NCBI GenBank assembly: GCA_036939355.1
Contig: JALLAP010000120.1
Location: 1-19,986 of the forward strand
Length of the DNA stretch: 19,986 nt
Origin: Thalassiosira profunda
Taxonomy: Eukaryota > Bacillariophyta > Thalassiosirophyceae > Thalassiosirales > Thalassiosiraceae
Reading direction: 5' to 3'
The position numbers were made by a program, and so were the translations under genes. Below are positions 1-9,200 of this stretch, piece by piece; the first letter of the stretch is position 1; each line of letters opens with the position of its first letter. The notes beneath the pieces are model-generated. The model was not told where the DNA came from, made no database searches, and saw only the letters and a list, made by a program, of their open reading frames with translations.

Positions 1-761
1 TCCTCCTTCCCCTCCTCCGCCTGGGCGTCCTCTCCCTGCAGGGACGGCGCCACAATGATCTCTTGATTGGCCATGGCGGCCGGATCCTCCCTCGGCCCCA
101 GGACGGCATCGAGGTCGTGAGGTTTCTTGGTGGTGTCGGGGTGGAATTGAGCGCGGCGGGGGAATGTCAGCCTCGGCCAACGAAAGTGATGGGCTGGATT
201 GGAGCCCGCGGCGGGGCGGGCAAATGCCAGGCGGGCGCCCCGAAGGAGAAATCGAACCGCAAAGTTGGCGCTCATACCGCCATTGATCACCATCTCAAAC
301 TCAGCTTGCTGTTCCTTGCGACGGTGCACCACGTCCAGCACTTGATCCTCCGGAACCTCCCGCTCGGTGAGGTGAGCCGCCAGCTCGGTGAGATTCGTCC
401 GATCATACACCATGGGGGGGCTGATCCACCGTTCCATCTCCTGGGGCGTTAGCCGGCCAAGAATCCAGCCCGGCACCCACGGGTTGCCCTGGAACTGCAG
501 CAAGCTCGGCGCTGGGGCAGGCGCAGGCGTTGGGGCGAGGATGTTGTGGGCGTCAAAATAACGAATGTTCAGGTGCAGACCGAGCACCATCAAAACTGCA
601 GTAATCCAGTGGCGGAGTCCGAATTTGGGCCGGCGGACGAGGACAACCTTGTTGGTGGTCGGTAGGATCGCCTCTTCTTCAACTTCCATCAACGAGGTGG
701 CCATGGCGACCAAAAAGGCCATCAACACCAAGGCGTGGGACATGTCCCAAAAATCGTCCAT
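1..761 (-). CDS. Unrecognised two-TM protein, 5' part (runs off window start)
   Basis: An open frame runs from an ATG at 761 to the window edge (253 codons, no stop), with no in-frame ATG just upstream. The start context is good (ctcgccATGG). Residues about 7-24 (SHALVLMAFLVAMATSLM) and about 51-70 (HWITAVLMVLGLHLNIRYF) look like two membrane segments. They are followed by an Ala/Pro linker (PTPAPAPAP) and a soluble part with motifs such as GNPWVPGWILGRLTPQEMER. The last 25 visible residues are acidic and Gln/Glu-rich. I do not recognise the family. Seen: the frame, the hydrophobic segments and the linker. Inferred: a membrane protein. It lies downstream of, and on the same strand as, the next gene, separated by 385 nt. 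An intron in the distal part cannot be excluded, because about 70 residues after the FLLRGAR motif are low-complexity and Arg/Pro-rich. Confidence 0.6.
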   Translation of the reverse strand, partial: MDDFWDMSHALVLMAFLVAMATSLMEVEEEAILPTTNKVVLVRRPKFGLRHWITAVLMVLGLHLNIRYFDAHNILAPTPAPAPAPSLLQFQGNPWVPGWILGRLTPQEMERWISPPMVYDRTNLTELAAHLTEREVPEDQVLDVVHRRKEQQAEFEMVINGGMSANFAVRFLLRGARLAFARPAAGSNPAHHFRWPRLTFPRRAQFHPDTTKKPHDLDAVLGPREDPAAMANQEIIVAPSLQGEDAQAEEGKE

Positions 762-1011
762 GGCGAGAACGGGGAGGGTGTGGGGGAGTAGGGTGATAAG
801 CTCTGGGGCGGGGGGCTGCGTCGTCGAGGTGTCTCGTACGGCGCCGGGGTTGCGTTGTGTTTGTTGGGGCTTGGCGCTTGGTGACTGGTGAAAAGATATC
901 AATGAATCCCTACTTCGTGTAGGAAAGAGAGCTTTTCGTAAAGTAAACTATCATAGCTACCTACAAAACAGACGACAGACGAACCAAACAAAAACAAGCT
1001 GCCGCACTCGG

Positions 1012-1017
1012 TTTATT
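1012..1017 (-). terminator. Candidate polyadenylation signal AATAAA
   Basis: Reading the minus strand, AATAAA occurs about 130 nt after the stop codon at 1147, in a T/A-rich context downstream of the 1060-1086 hairpin. Position and sequence fit a canonical poly(A) signal for the 1147-2613 gene. Use of this hexamer is not certain in this lineage. Confidence 0.4.
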
Positions 1018-1059
1018 TTTAGCCCCAACACCCAACAAACACCAAACACAAAGTGCACC

Positions 1060-1086
1060 GTCGACAGCGATCCAATCGTTGTCGAC
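1060..1086. repeat. 27-nt hairpin in the 3' UTR
   Basis: Two 12-nt arms of the form gtcgacaRcgat pair with one mismatch around a 3-nt loop (tgg on the minus strand). The hairpin lies about 60-87 nt past the stop of the upstream gene and about 45 nt before the AATAAA. It may be a 3' UTR structure; no function can be assigned. Confidence 0.5.
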
Positions 1087-1146
1087 AGAGGCGGCGCCCA
1101 GGCTCCCACGCTCCACTCAGGAGCGGCCACAGTAGTCCTTGGTGCC

Positions 1147-2613
1147 TTAGTACTGCATGTCCTTCTTGCACTGGGACCAACCGGTCACCGCCTCGGGGGT
1201 GAAGGTGCGGATCTTCGCAGAGCCGTCCGAGGGCAACAAGCCCGCCTTCATCAACTCCTTGGTCACCTGCATATTGCGGATGCAGGGATACAGGCCGTCG
1301 TGTCCGCCGTACGCCATGGTCAGAAAGGTGGACATGCCGTCGGCGCTGACGACCAGGGACATGATCTTCGCCGTCGCAAAACGTGGGTTTTCTTTGATCT
1401 GAACAAAAAGAATGAGGAGTGAATGAGGCGTGGACGAAAAGAATGAGGATGAGGGGCGGGCGCGGGACGCGAGGGCGAACCACGAACTCACAAATGTCCG
1501 AATCGCTGCCTCCGCCTCGGGGTTGTTGGGGACGCTCGCCTTGGCGGCTTTCGACTCCGCGACGGGGGACGGCTCGGGGCTGCTCTCGGCCGACTTCACG
1601 GCCGGGGACGTCTCCCCGGGCTCCCCCTTGCGGGGCCCGGCGGGGGAAAGCACCTCCTCCTTCATCACCTCCTCCTCGGCGGTGGGGGCGGGCGTAGGCT
1701 TGGACGTGGCGGGGGAGGGGACGGCGCCGAGGGAAGCGCCGGGGCGCCCCGTCGCGCGCTCCGCGTCGCCCCCCTCGGCCGACTTCACGGCCGGGGACGC
1801 CTCACCGGGCTCCCCCTTGGAGGGCGACACGGAGAGATCCACCACGTTGAGCGCCTCCTCCTTCTCGACGGGGGAGAGCATCGAGTCGTCCTCGGCGGAG
1901 GGGGCATTCCCCTCGGCCAAGGGGCGCCCCGTCCCGCTCCCCACGTCGCCCCCCTCGGCAGAGGGAGCGGGAGCCGGGGCCGCCGTCCCGGGCTCCCCCT
2001 TGCGGCGCCCGGCGAGGGAGAACACCTCCTCGTTCAGCACCTCCTTCTTCTCGACGGGGGTGGGCGCCGGCTTGGACGTGGCGGGGGAGGGGACGACGTG
2101 GCCGGGGCGTCCCGCCCCGCTCCCCGCCCCGCTCCCCGCCCCGCTCCCCGCGCCGCCCCCCTCGGCCGACTTCACGGCCGGGGACGCCTTGGGAGCGGGG
2201 GAGGCGTTGTCCGAAAATTCGGAGACGCCGCCCCTCGCCACCTGGGAGGGGACGGCGCCGTTCTCGACGAGGGGGGAGTCGAGCGCCTGCTTGCATTCGG
2301 GGGAGGGAGGGGCCTTCTTGGCGGAGGCAGCATTGTGCGGTTGCTTCCTTTCAGTGGTGACCTTGGCCGTGCCCTCCTTGAGCTTCTTGACGTGGGGGGT
2401 GCGACCGTCATTCTCCTTGCCGTCGACCGCCCTTTTCCTGCCCCCGCCCTCGCGGAAGATGGAAGCGAGCTCCCCCTCCTGACCCTCGCTCGACTTTCGA
2501 CTTTTCGCTGTTTTCTTCTTTTGCTTCTGAACCCTCATAAGGCCAGAGCTGGGCGATCCAAGCAGCGTGCGCTGCCCATTGGGCAGCCGGTCCTTGTTAT
2601 TTTTGCGCGGCAT
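1147..2613 (-). CDS. Basic, Pro/Ala/Glu-rich repeat protein of unknown function, one intron
   Basis: Exon 1 is 2613-1492 and exon 2 is 1398-1147, giving 457 aa. The 93-nt GT-AG intron (1491-1399; gtgagttcg...ttgttcag) is in frame without a stop, so the genomic frame reads through it. Splicing joins AIRTF to IKENPRFATAKIM. The N-terminus (MPRKNNKDRLPNGQRTLLG, then KKKTAKSRK) is strongly basic and nuclear-signal-like. Residues about 150-370 are a degenerate tandem repeat with recurring SPAVKSAEGG, PSPATSKP and RKGEPG. The last 85 residues (SLVVSADGMSTFLTMAYGGHDGLYP) look globular and non-repetitive. I chose ATG 2613; an in-frame ATG at 2706 would add 31 Arg-rich residues. The family is not recognised. 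Chromatin or nucleolar association is a guess from composition only. Confidence 0.6.
   Translation of the reverse strand: MPRKNNKDRLPNGQRTLLGSPSSGLMRVQKQKKKTAKSRKSSEGQEGELASIFREGGGRKRAVDGKENDGRTPHVKKLKEGTAKVTTERKQPHNAASAKKAPPSPECKQALDSPLVENGAVPSQVARGGVSEFSDNASPAPKASPAVKSAEGGGAGSGAGSGAGSGAGRPGHVVPSPATSKPAPTPVEKKEVLNEEVFSLAGRRKGEPGTAAPAPAPSAEGGDVGSGTGRPLAEGNAPSAEDDSMLSPVEKEEALNVVDLSVSPSKGEPGEASPAVKSAEGGDAERATGRPGASLGAVPSPATSKPTPAPTAEEEVMKEEVLSPAGPRKGEPGETSPAVKSAESSPEPSPVAESKAAKASVPNNPEAEAAIRTFVSSWFALASRARPSSSFFSSTPHSLLILFVQIKENPRFATAKIMSLVVSADGMSTFLTMAYGGHDGLYPCIRNMQVTKELMKAGLLPSDGSAKIRTFTPEAVTGWSQCKKDMQY
1586..2186. repeat. Degenerate tandem repeat inside the coding exon
   Basis: A 25-nt sequence beginning tcggccgacttcacgg is perfectly repeated at 1586-1610, 1775-1799 and 2162-2186. 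A 27-nt sequence beginning ggcttggacgtggcgg is perfectly repeated at 1697-1723 and 2069-2095. A 12-nt minisatellite (cgccccgctccc, three copies) occupies 2113-2148 and encodes a Gly-Ser-Gly-Ala run. The higher-order period is about 370-390 nt. It codes for the Pro/Glu/Gly-rich central region of the 1147-2613 gene. Confidence 0.75.
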
Positions 2614-2747
2614 GTCGGCGGAGGGGGTGGCGGCGGAGGGGGTGGGGACGAGGAGGCGAGGGGCGCGAGCAAAAATGACGAGGCGGAGGGATCGCAGAGC
2701 GTACATAGGTATGAGGTATGAGTACGTAAATAGTGACCGCGTACCAC

Positions 2748-3090
2748 TTACATAGCTACATACTCAGGTTCTTTATGTCCACACACAGCCGTGAAAAGGT
2801 ATCCACCTTCTAGTTTTTTCCTTCTCATGTGAATTTTGAGGCCACAAGCGCCCGTTGCACCGGCAAGCACACAACAATGCGTGTCGCTCTCCTTCTTCTC
2901 GCGAAAGTTGGCCGGCGGGAGGTAGACGTATCGCTTCTTCGGAACGATGTAAAACGGATTGCACGGCCTTTCGCGGTTCTTCGTCGTTGCGTTCACGTAG
3001 TAGTCCTTTTTGTGCACCCATTGCGGCATCAGCAGCAGCCAGGGATGATGAAACGAAGGCGATGTGATGTGCTTCATCAGCTTCTCAATG
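2748..3090 (-). pseudogene. Truncated gene fragment abutting the duplication junction
   Basis: The minus-strand frame is open from the duplication junction at 3091, through an ATG at 3077, to a stop at 2748. The first 70 or so residues look like a real conserved protein interior (PWLLLMPQWVHKKDYY, then PFYIVPKKRYVYLPP, then REKKESDTH). The tail beyond position about 2877 changes character (Cys/Gly-rich) and may be intron or decayed sequence. The frame continues upstream of the ATG into IEKLMKH, so the 5' part of the gene was probably lost at the junction. The motif is faintly reminiscent of methyltransferase-associated segments, but I cannot name a family. Low confidence that it is expressed. 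Confidence 0.35.
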
Positions 3091-3841
3091 CATTGACTGG
3101 GCGAGGGCGAGGGCTATGCACACGATTGTGGATGAGATTTATGCGCTATCGGTGCATGATAGCGGGGCTGAGTTTCAATCCGTCCTCAGAACACTCGACA
3201 ACGACCTGCGTCACGATGTCCACCACGTTTATGCCTTGAGCAAGGTGAGTAGCAGAGCAATGAACTTCTTGACCATCGTGCCAGAGTCGTCTAACTCGTT
3301 CGTCTCCCAGGACTTTGGCGCCAGTGGCTTTCGCATGGGCACACTCTACTCCCAAAATCACCAGCTCCTCTCATCGGTTGCCAACTTGAATATTTTCAGT
3401 GGGGTCAGTCATCCAATGCAAATGGTCGTCAGCGAGTTGCTCATGGACGACAGCTGGATCTATTCGTTCCTGGAAAACGCTCGAATGCGAATACGATACA
3501 GCTACGATCTGTGCACAAAAAAGCTCGACGCGATGGTTATACCATACATCCCTGCTCAGGCTGGAATCTTCGTCTATGCGGATTTCTCCTCCCTGTTGCC
3601 CGAACAAACCTTTGAAGGCGAGGCGCGCTTCTCTTCCCTGCTGCTCGACGCGGCCCGCATCATTATGACTCCCGGCGAAGCCCAGCACGATCGGAAGCCA
3701 GGGATGTTTCGCATCTGCTTTTGTTTTGTCAGTCCTGATATTCTGGAAATGGCCTTCGACCGACTCGACAAGATTGTGGGCAAGATCCGGCGGTGGCACT
3801 GGGAAGACTTGAACGCGGATTCGATGAAGGACATACTGTAA
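3091..3841 (+). pseudogene. 5'-truncated ACC-synthase-like aminotransferase copy
   Basis: Fragment exons are 3091-3244 and 3311-3841, with a 66-nt GT-AG intron (3245-3310). It corresponds to the last 230 or so residues of the full copy on the minus strand at 14980-16623. It begins at IDWARAR, keeps DEIYAL and the PLP lysine (YALSK, the last codon before the intron), and continues DFGASGFRMGTLYS through RICFCF to the same C-terminus. The last 172 residues differ at only about 6 positions, with no frameshift or stop. It lacks the N-terminal 250 or so residues, including the substrate- and PLP-binding Asn/Tyr motifs, so it cannot be a complete fold-type I enzyme. An ATG at 3116 could give a short product (about 220 aa). 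Its intron lies at a different site from that of the intact copy. The stop is 2 nt from the convergent larC stop. Confidence 0.75.
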
Positions 3842-3843
3842 AA

Positions 3844-5934
3844 TTACACGTGATGCTCCCAGGCCAAGCGCTCGGCAGTGCTCGTAACGATTTTCAGTGG
3901 GATTGCACTCTCTTCTGATACCACCTTGCAGTGATCGAATTCTGCCTTCACGGACACAGCTTCTCCATCTTTGAACGTGCTAATCTTCACGTTGACCCTT
4001 CCGTCCCTCGCATTATCTCTGTATGGTAGTTGCACCTCAGCGAATCGGCGTTCCAACGCCGCACGTTGGATGTTGCGCTGAATTCGAATGCCCAGCGTGG
4101 TGGTGTGGCGAAACAGTATGTTCAGGAGGCGTTGCTCTGCGCTTTGGGTTGTTGCATCTTCATCACTCGTCGGTTGGCATTGGCAAATGCAATTAAGAGA
4201 GTGCGCGGGGCGCCCTTTCTTCATCACAATTGGTTGGATCCACGCATCAATGGCGCCATGTTTCAACAGCAGGTCGATTGCGTGGGCCAGTAGCTCGGGC
4301 GTGGCGTCGTCAATGTTGGCCTGCAGGTGGGTAAGCGTGTGCAAGTTCCACAGTTGGGGTGCGCCATCATCTTTGTTTCCGCCGCTGGGGTTTACTTCGA
4401 CGCTGGCTGGGAAAAGAACTTCGGTTAGAAGCCAGTATTAAGTATCAGTAGACGACGCGTTTGCTCTCTTACCCTCTCCAAGATTGACGCCAATCGGCAG
4501 TCCACTTACTTTCTTTGCATCTTCGTGTGGCTGTTTCTCGTTTGCCGCGTTGCCTGAATCAACTTTGTCCGCACTCGTTGACTGCTGGACTGCATCGCTG
4601 TTGCCATTTTGTCGAGCATTCCGTTGGTTGGCATCGCCCAAAATCACCCTCAGTATGTTCGGATGGCGCTCAAAGTCCTTCGTCCCAGCACCCACCCCCA
4701 CTGCTCTCGGTATGAACCATGGTGGCCTTCCCGGCACCTCCGTCGGCCCCCAGTACCCCTCCTCCTTCCCGCTTTCCTCGGAGGACGCCCCCGTCAGCAC
4801 CCGCAACAGCGCCGCGGCCGTGGGCGTGACCAACTCCCCCGTCACGCCCTTGGGCCCCGGACACGTCGGCATCCCCACCATCAACCGCAGCGTCGCCGGG
4901 GCGGGGACCGGAAGGAGGCCGTGGTCCGTCCAAACGGTCCCCTCTCCCATGGGCAGCGGAGAGCACGTGACGGCGCACCTTCCACCCACGCTCCCGTCGC
5001 CCAGATCCACCCCCAGGTGGTGCAATGCCAGCAACGTCCCGACCGTGTCCACGATGGAATCGACGGCGCCAACCTCGTGAAAATGCACCATGTCGATCGA
5101 GGCGGCGCCGTGAGTTTGCATTTCCGCATGGGCCAATTCCGTAAAGGCGTCGATGGCCAGGGCGGCCACGCGGGACGGGATGCACGCGGGCGGGGCCGAT
5201 TGCAGCATGGCGGTTATTTGGGGGAGGTTTCGCAGCTTTCCTCCCTGTTCATCGGTTCGGGTGCGCCGAGACACATCATGTGAGCGTGCATTGTGTCAGA
5301 GATCGAAAGGGATGCGTCAATCTATACTCACCGATGCATGATCATGGCTGTGGCTGTGTCCGTGCGAATGTGAATGGCTGTGAGAATGGTGGTCGTGTCC
5401 ACGCGAGTCATCTGCATCACTGGCTGCGTTCTGATGGGGGTCTTCCTTGACATCGTCCCCCTTCAACTCAGGTCTGTTTGACGTATGCTCGTGATGATGT
5501 TCATGCCCATGCAGATGCTCGTGCGAGTGTGCCCCCGCCTCTGCCTCTCCGGACGCCTCCGCCCCGGGCACTGGCGCGGCCTCGTGATGGTAAACGCTGT
5601 CCACGTCCACCTTCCTCGCGGCGATCCGCCCCGCGCTCCGCCAAACGCGCCGCGACGAGAGGCGGAACTCCCCCCGCAGTTCAGGCAGGCCGCCCTCGAG
5701 GTCGCGCACCAGCCGGGACAGCAGCCGGTCCGAATTCGTGGCTCCGTCCCCATCGACCGCTTGGCCACCTTCGACATCGTGGGCGTCCGCGGAGGAGGCA
5801 GAGGCAGAGGATTGTGATGGCCCGAATTGCAAAGGATATGGGAGGGAATCCGCCGCGTCGAGGCACGCGGCGAGGAGCATGTCTCCCGCCGCGCCGCTGA
5901 AGCAGTCGAAATGGGCGTGATAGCGGCGCTCCAT
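3844..5934 (-). CDS. larC: LarC-like nickel-pincer cofactor nickel-inserting enzyme, copy 1
   Basis: Exons are 5934-5332, 5244-4473 and 4406-3844, giving 645 aa; introns are 87 and 66 nt, GT-AG. In bacteria LarC inserts nickel into the pincer nucleotide in a CTP-dependent cyclometallation, maturing the cofactor of lactate racemase-type enzymes. Seen: the N-terminal HFDCFSGAAGDMLLAACLDA motif (LarC consensus DCFSGISGDM); a long His-rich loop ending exon 1 (HSHEHLHGHEHHHEH, then HSHSHSHGHSHSHDH), probably metal-binding; VHFHEVGAVDSIVD near residue 255; HGLLPVPAPATL; GELVTPTAAALL; GVGAGTKDF; and the C-terminal domain with ANIDDATPEL (about 489), PIVMKKGRP and RHTTTLGIR. I chose the start MERR because the copy at 12872 begins there. 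At 645 aa it is longer than typical bacterial LarC (about 400), owing to the His-rich loop and linkers. Exon 3 differs from the other copy at 5 residues among its last 166. Confidence 0.9.
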
Positions 5935-6241
5935 GGTGCAGGTGTGGGGTAGAGGGTGCAGGCGAGTCGGTGCATGTGATGTGAGGATACAATAGGAGCA
6001 AGCCGTGCGTGCACCATCCTTCCTTCCATCCCGTCCTTTAATTCCCACGTAGGATTTATACCATGTCACATCTAACGCTTAACGGATGCTGGAAAATGAA
6101 TTGAAATCAACTTGCCTCCCGTTTTGCAAGCTCACATCTTGTGCACCCGCGCCTCAACCGACGCCCCTCCCACCCTCTCCCGCGCAGCCCTCCTCCCCAC
6201 AATCCATTCCGCGCACGCACCAACGGGGTTGGACCGCAACC
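5935..6241. promoter_or_regulatory. Divergent intergenic region between larC copy 1 and the TPR gene
   Basis: About 307 nt separate the larC ATG (5934, -) from the chosen TPR ATG (6242, +), so it probably contains both promoters. Duplication similarity persists to about 6029 (ggaaggaagg, then cacatgcaccgact upstream of the larC ATG). No TATA box or other element is convincing. The frame of the TPR gene is open through part of it (from 6086), but the encoded Pro-rich stretch looks like a leader. Confidence 0.45.
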
Positions 6242-9200
6242 ATGACGACCCTCCGGGAGGAGGACGACCTCTTCGGGGCCTCCCTCTCCGCGGACTTTTA
6301 CGAATCCTCGCGGCCGTGGCAGCGGGCGGCGCCCGCCCCCGCCCCGGCGGCGGCGGCGGCGGCCCGGCGGTTGGATCCCTTCGCGCTGCTGGGCGAAGGG
6401 CGCGACGCGCCCGCCCGAGGCGACCCCGCCGGCGGCGGCGGTGCCCGCGGCCACCCCTTCGATCCCGACGAGGCCCACGGTGCCCAAGGCGATCCCGTCG
6501 GCGGCGGAAATCCCTTCGAGGGGGCGCCCTCGCCCCGACCCCCGACGCCGGCCGCCCGCCGGTATCCCATGGACGACGACCTGGAACTCGATCGCGAGGC
6601 CGGCGAAACGTTCTCGGTGCCCTCCAAGATTCACGCCCCCGCCTCTCCGTGTTGGGAGGTGGAGAGCCAGCCGACCTTCGAGGTCGACTCGCGGGCGTCG
6701 TCGCGGTGCTCGTCCGTCGACCACACCCACGGGGGGCGGCAGCAATGGCCGGAGCCGGAGCCTCGGCAAGAGCTGAGTTTGGTGGAGAGCCGGAGCGACA
6801 GCGAGGTGAGCGAGTATGTGCCCATGCACGCCGAGTCGTACGAACGGCAGGAGAGCGAGGACATCGTCGAGGAGGACGAGCTCATGCCGAGCGTCGTCGG
6901 CGGCGATGGTGCAAGCAGTCAAGGAGCGAGCAAAGAAGGGGAAAGCACGGTCTCCGTCGGCTCCTTCGACCGGCTCTACGACGACGCCGACGCCATGGAC
7001 TTGGAAGGGAGCCCCGTCCCGAAGACGCCCGCCGCCGTCTCCCCAAGGAGCGAAACCAGTCTTGAAGACACGCCCGCGGAGGATCCGCGGTGGGCCCGCG
7101 TTAGAAGTCCGGGGTTCGCCCCCGCGGAAACGCCGGACGGGGCAGGCGCAGAAGCGACGTTGGAGGCTTCGCCGGAGGCTTCGCCCGAAGAGGATCCCAA
7201 GTGGGCGGGGGTCAAGGTGGACGTCCAGGCGGCTCCGCGGTCCAACCTTCGCGGTCCCTCGAGCCCCTACGAACGGCACGATGTCCTGTCGGACGGCAGC
7301 TCTTTGGAGGAGGCTCCCCTGGCGGACGACAATCCATTCGCGCTGCTCGCTTCTCCGGGCACCACGGTAACCCCCGCCTATAGCTATGGGAGCGGCATCG
7401 CGGGGGAGCATCCGATGGAAGCGTCGGACGACGAACTCTTCGCGCCTTCCCCGGGGCGCGCCCCCGGCACCCCCGCCGCGTACAGCTTCGGGAGCGGCAT
7501 TCGCTCTGGCAGCCCCGACAGCCACGGCAGCCGCGACGCCTCGGGGGAGTCGGACGACAGCGCCATCGGGGCATTGCGGTCGCTCCAGCACGACGGAGGG
7601 CGCGGCATCGCCCTCTCCGATGGCCCGTTCGACGAGCCGGTCAGCCCCATGGAAAGAAGTTCTGCGGAATGTTCTCTCGACAGCCCCCGGCCAAGTCCGC
7701 TTGGGTCCCAGTTCGTCGCCGCTCCTTTCCGCAACGCCAAGGTTAAAAGGGAGGATCCCCCCGCGGAGGACCTGGGGCACTATCCGCCGAACAAACACGC
7801 GCCAGAGCCCGAGGGATACCGGCATCTGGAGCTGTTCCCGGACATTGATTTGACCACCGGCAAACCCCCCGCGAGCGTGCAGGAGGAGGCCGCCCGGGTC
7901 CTCGCCGCGGCGGACGCCTTCATCGGCGCCCCCGTTGCCGACGACGAGGCGATGCCGGTGGAGGGCGATGCGCCACCGGCGAAGAACGACGAGCATACTG
8001 CGGATGGAGTCGATGAAGTGGACGGGCATTCGGACGTGGGATCGCCGCGGCGGTCGTTCGAGCTGGACGACTGCTATGAGAGCATGTTTGGCGGGGAGCC
8101 GATCCCCCCGGGCGGGGAGGGCATGGACCTCGCGCGTCCGGACACCGGTGACAGGGCCGCGGAGGCCTGCTGTGAGGGGGAGTGGGGCGAGGCCCAGGAT
8201 GCCGGTGGGTTCCAGGCGGAGAATGGACGCATTGTGCCAGAAAACCTCCGGCCAGCGGCAGCGGCGGCCACCGAGGATATGGACGTCGAGTCGACCTCCG
8301 ACGCGTCGACCAGCCTCGAGGGCGCGAATTCGAGCATCGTCTCGGCCCTCTCCGACGCCACTGGCCTCCGCGGCGCGGCCGCCGCCGAGCCGTTGGAACG
8401 CGGGGCGAACCTCCGCCGCGCCCGGGCGACGCGCGCGCAGTACCACGTCAAGCGGGGGGATTCCATGGAGGGCGACGTCCGCATCGAGTTTGCGGCGGGT
8501 GCTGCCAAGGGGGTGGCGCCGTTGGGCGGGCAGAGGTCGGCGGCCCCGTACGGGGGCGTGAAGGAGGGGGATTCCATGGAGGACCTGGGGGTGCGGTTCG
8601 AGGGCCGCAGTCGGGACACCGCGATGGCGGAGGGGAGCGACGACGCCACGGAAGACGACGGCAAAGGGCGCCGAAAGTCGCAAATGTCGGGGGACACCGT
8701 CGCGTCGCCCCCCGCGATCGAGCGGAGGCCGTTCCGCTTCGCGGCCGGGGCGACGGACGAAAGTTCCACGACCTCCTCGGAGTCGGTCCCGTCGGAAACG
8801 TCCTCCTACTCGTCGTCGGAGGACGGCGACTGCACCGGCGACGAGAGCGAGGCGTCCGACGACCCCACCATTTTCCCCTCCAAGGCCCTGTCGCAGATGA
8901 ACCGGGGGCGCCATCTCGAGCGGGCCGAATCGAACGACGGGTCCGACGCGCCCGAAGACGACCTCGCGGAACAAGCGTGCCGCCACCTCGCCCGCGGCCG
9001 GAACGACGCGGCCCTCGCCGCCCTGACCGCGGCGCTGGCCCGCGCCCGCGGGAGGGTCGGCGCCGCCAAGCGCAGGGTCGACGCCTTCCGCTCCCGCAAG
9101 AACAGGCATGCCCAAGACGAGGAAATGGGAGACCGCCTAGACGCCGACCTCCGCGACGCCGCGTCCGCCATGGCCGACATACTCAACAACCTCGGCGTCG

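Larger units (their letters stand above)
762..1146 (-). other. Intergenic: 3' UTR of the 1147-2613 gene and 5' flank of the 1-761 gene
   Basis: No supportable coding frame is seen. On the minus strand it holds a near-perfect hairpin (1060-1086) and an AATAAA signal (1012-1017), both consistent with the 3' end of the upstream gene. The AT-richer stretch at about 890-1010, which includes a small cctac/gtagg stem-loop at 909-923, is the likely promoter and leader of the 1-761 gene. Confidence 0.5.
3091..6029. repeat. Left arm of a 2.9-kb inverted duplication
   Basis: This segment is the reverse complement of 12806-15745 (2939 versus 2940 nt). It carries the aminotransferase C-terminal part (+) and a complete LarC gene (-). 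In the last larC exon I count about 23 differences in 563 nt (about 96% identity), and the second larC intron differs at 5 of 66 positions. Similarity starts abruptly at 3091 (cattgactgggcgag), inside the aminotransferase coding sequence. On the other side it fades just upstream of the larC start. Confidence 0.9.

Noticed and set aside
1430..2482. 350-codon plus-strand frame opposite the repeat protein
   Set aside because: It is the complement of the repetitive Pro/Ala/Glu coding region and has no independent motif. The minus frame has a basic N-terminus, a GT-AG intron and a non-repetitive C-terminus.
4438..5283. Several overlapping frames on both strands inside larC exon 2, repeated in copy 2 (about 13538-14383)
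   Set aside because: They are shadows of the larC frame. Only that frame carries conserved LarC motifs and joins correctly through both introns.
6107..9115. 1002-codon open frame antisense to the TPR gene
   Set aside because: It mirrors the GC-rich codon bias of the sense gene and is Arg/Gly-rich without any recognisable domain. The sense frame is longer, continues into clear TPRs and has a sensible start.
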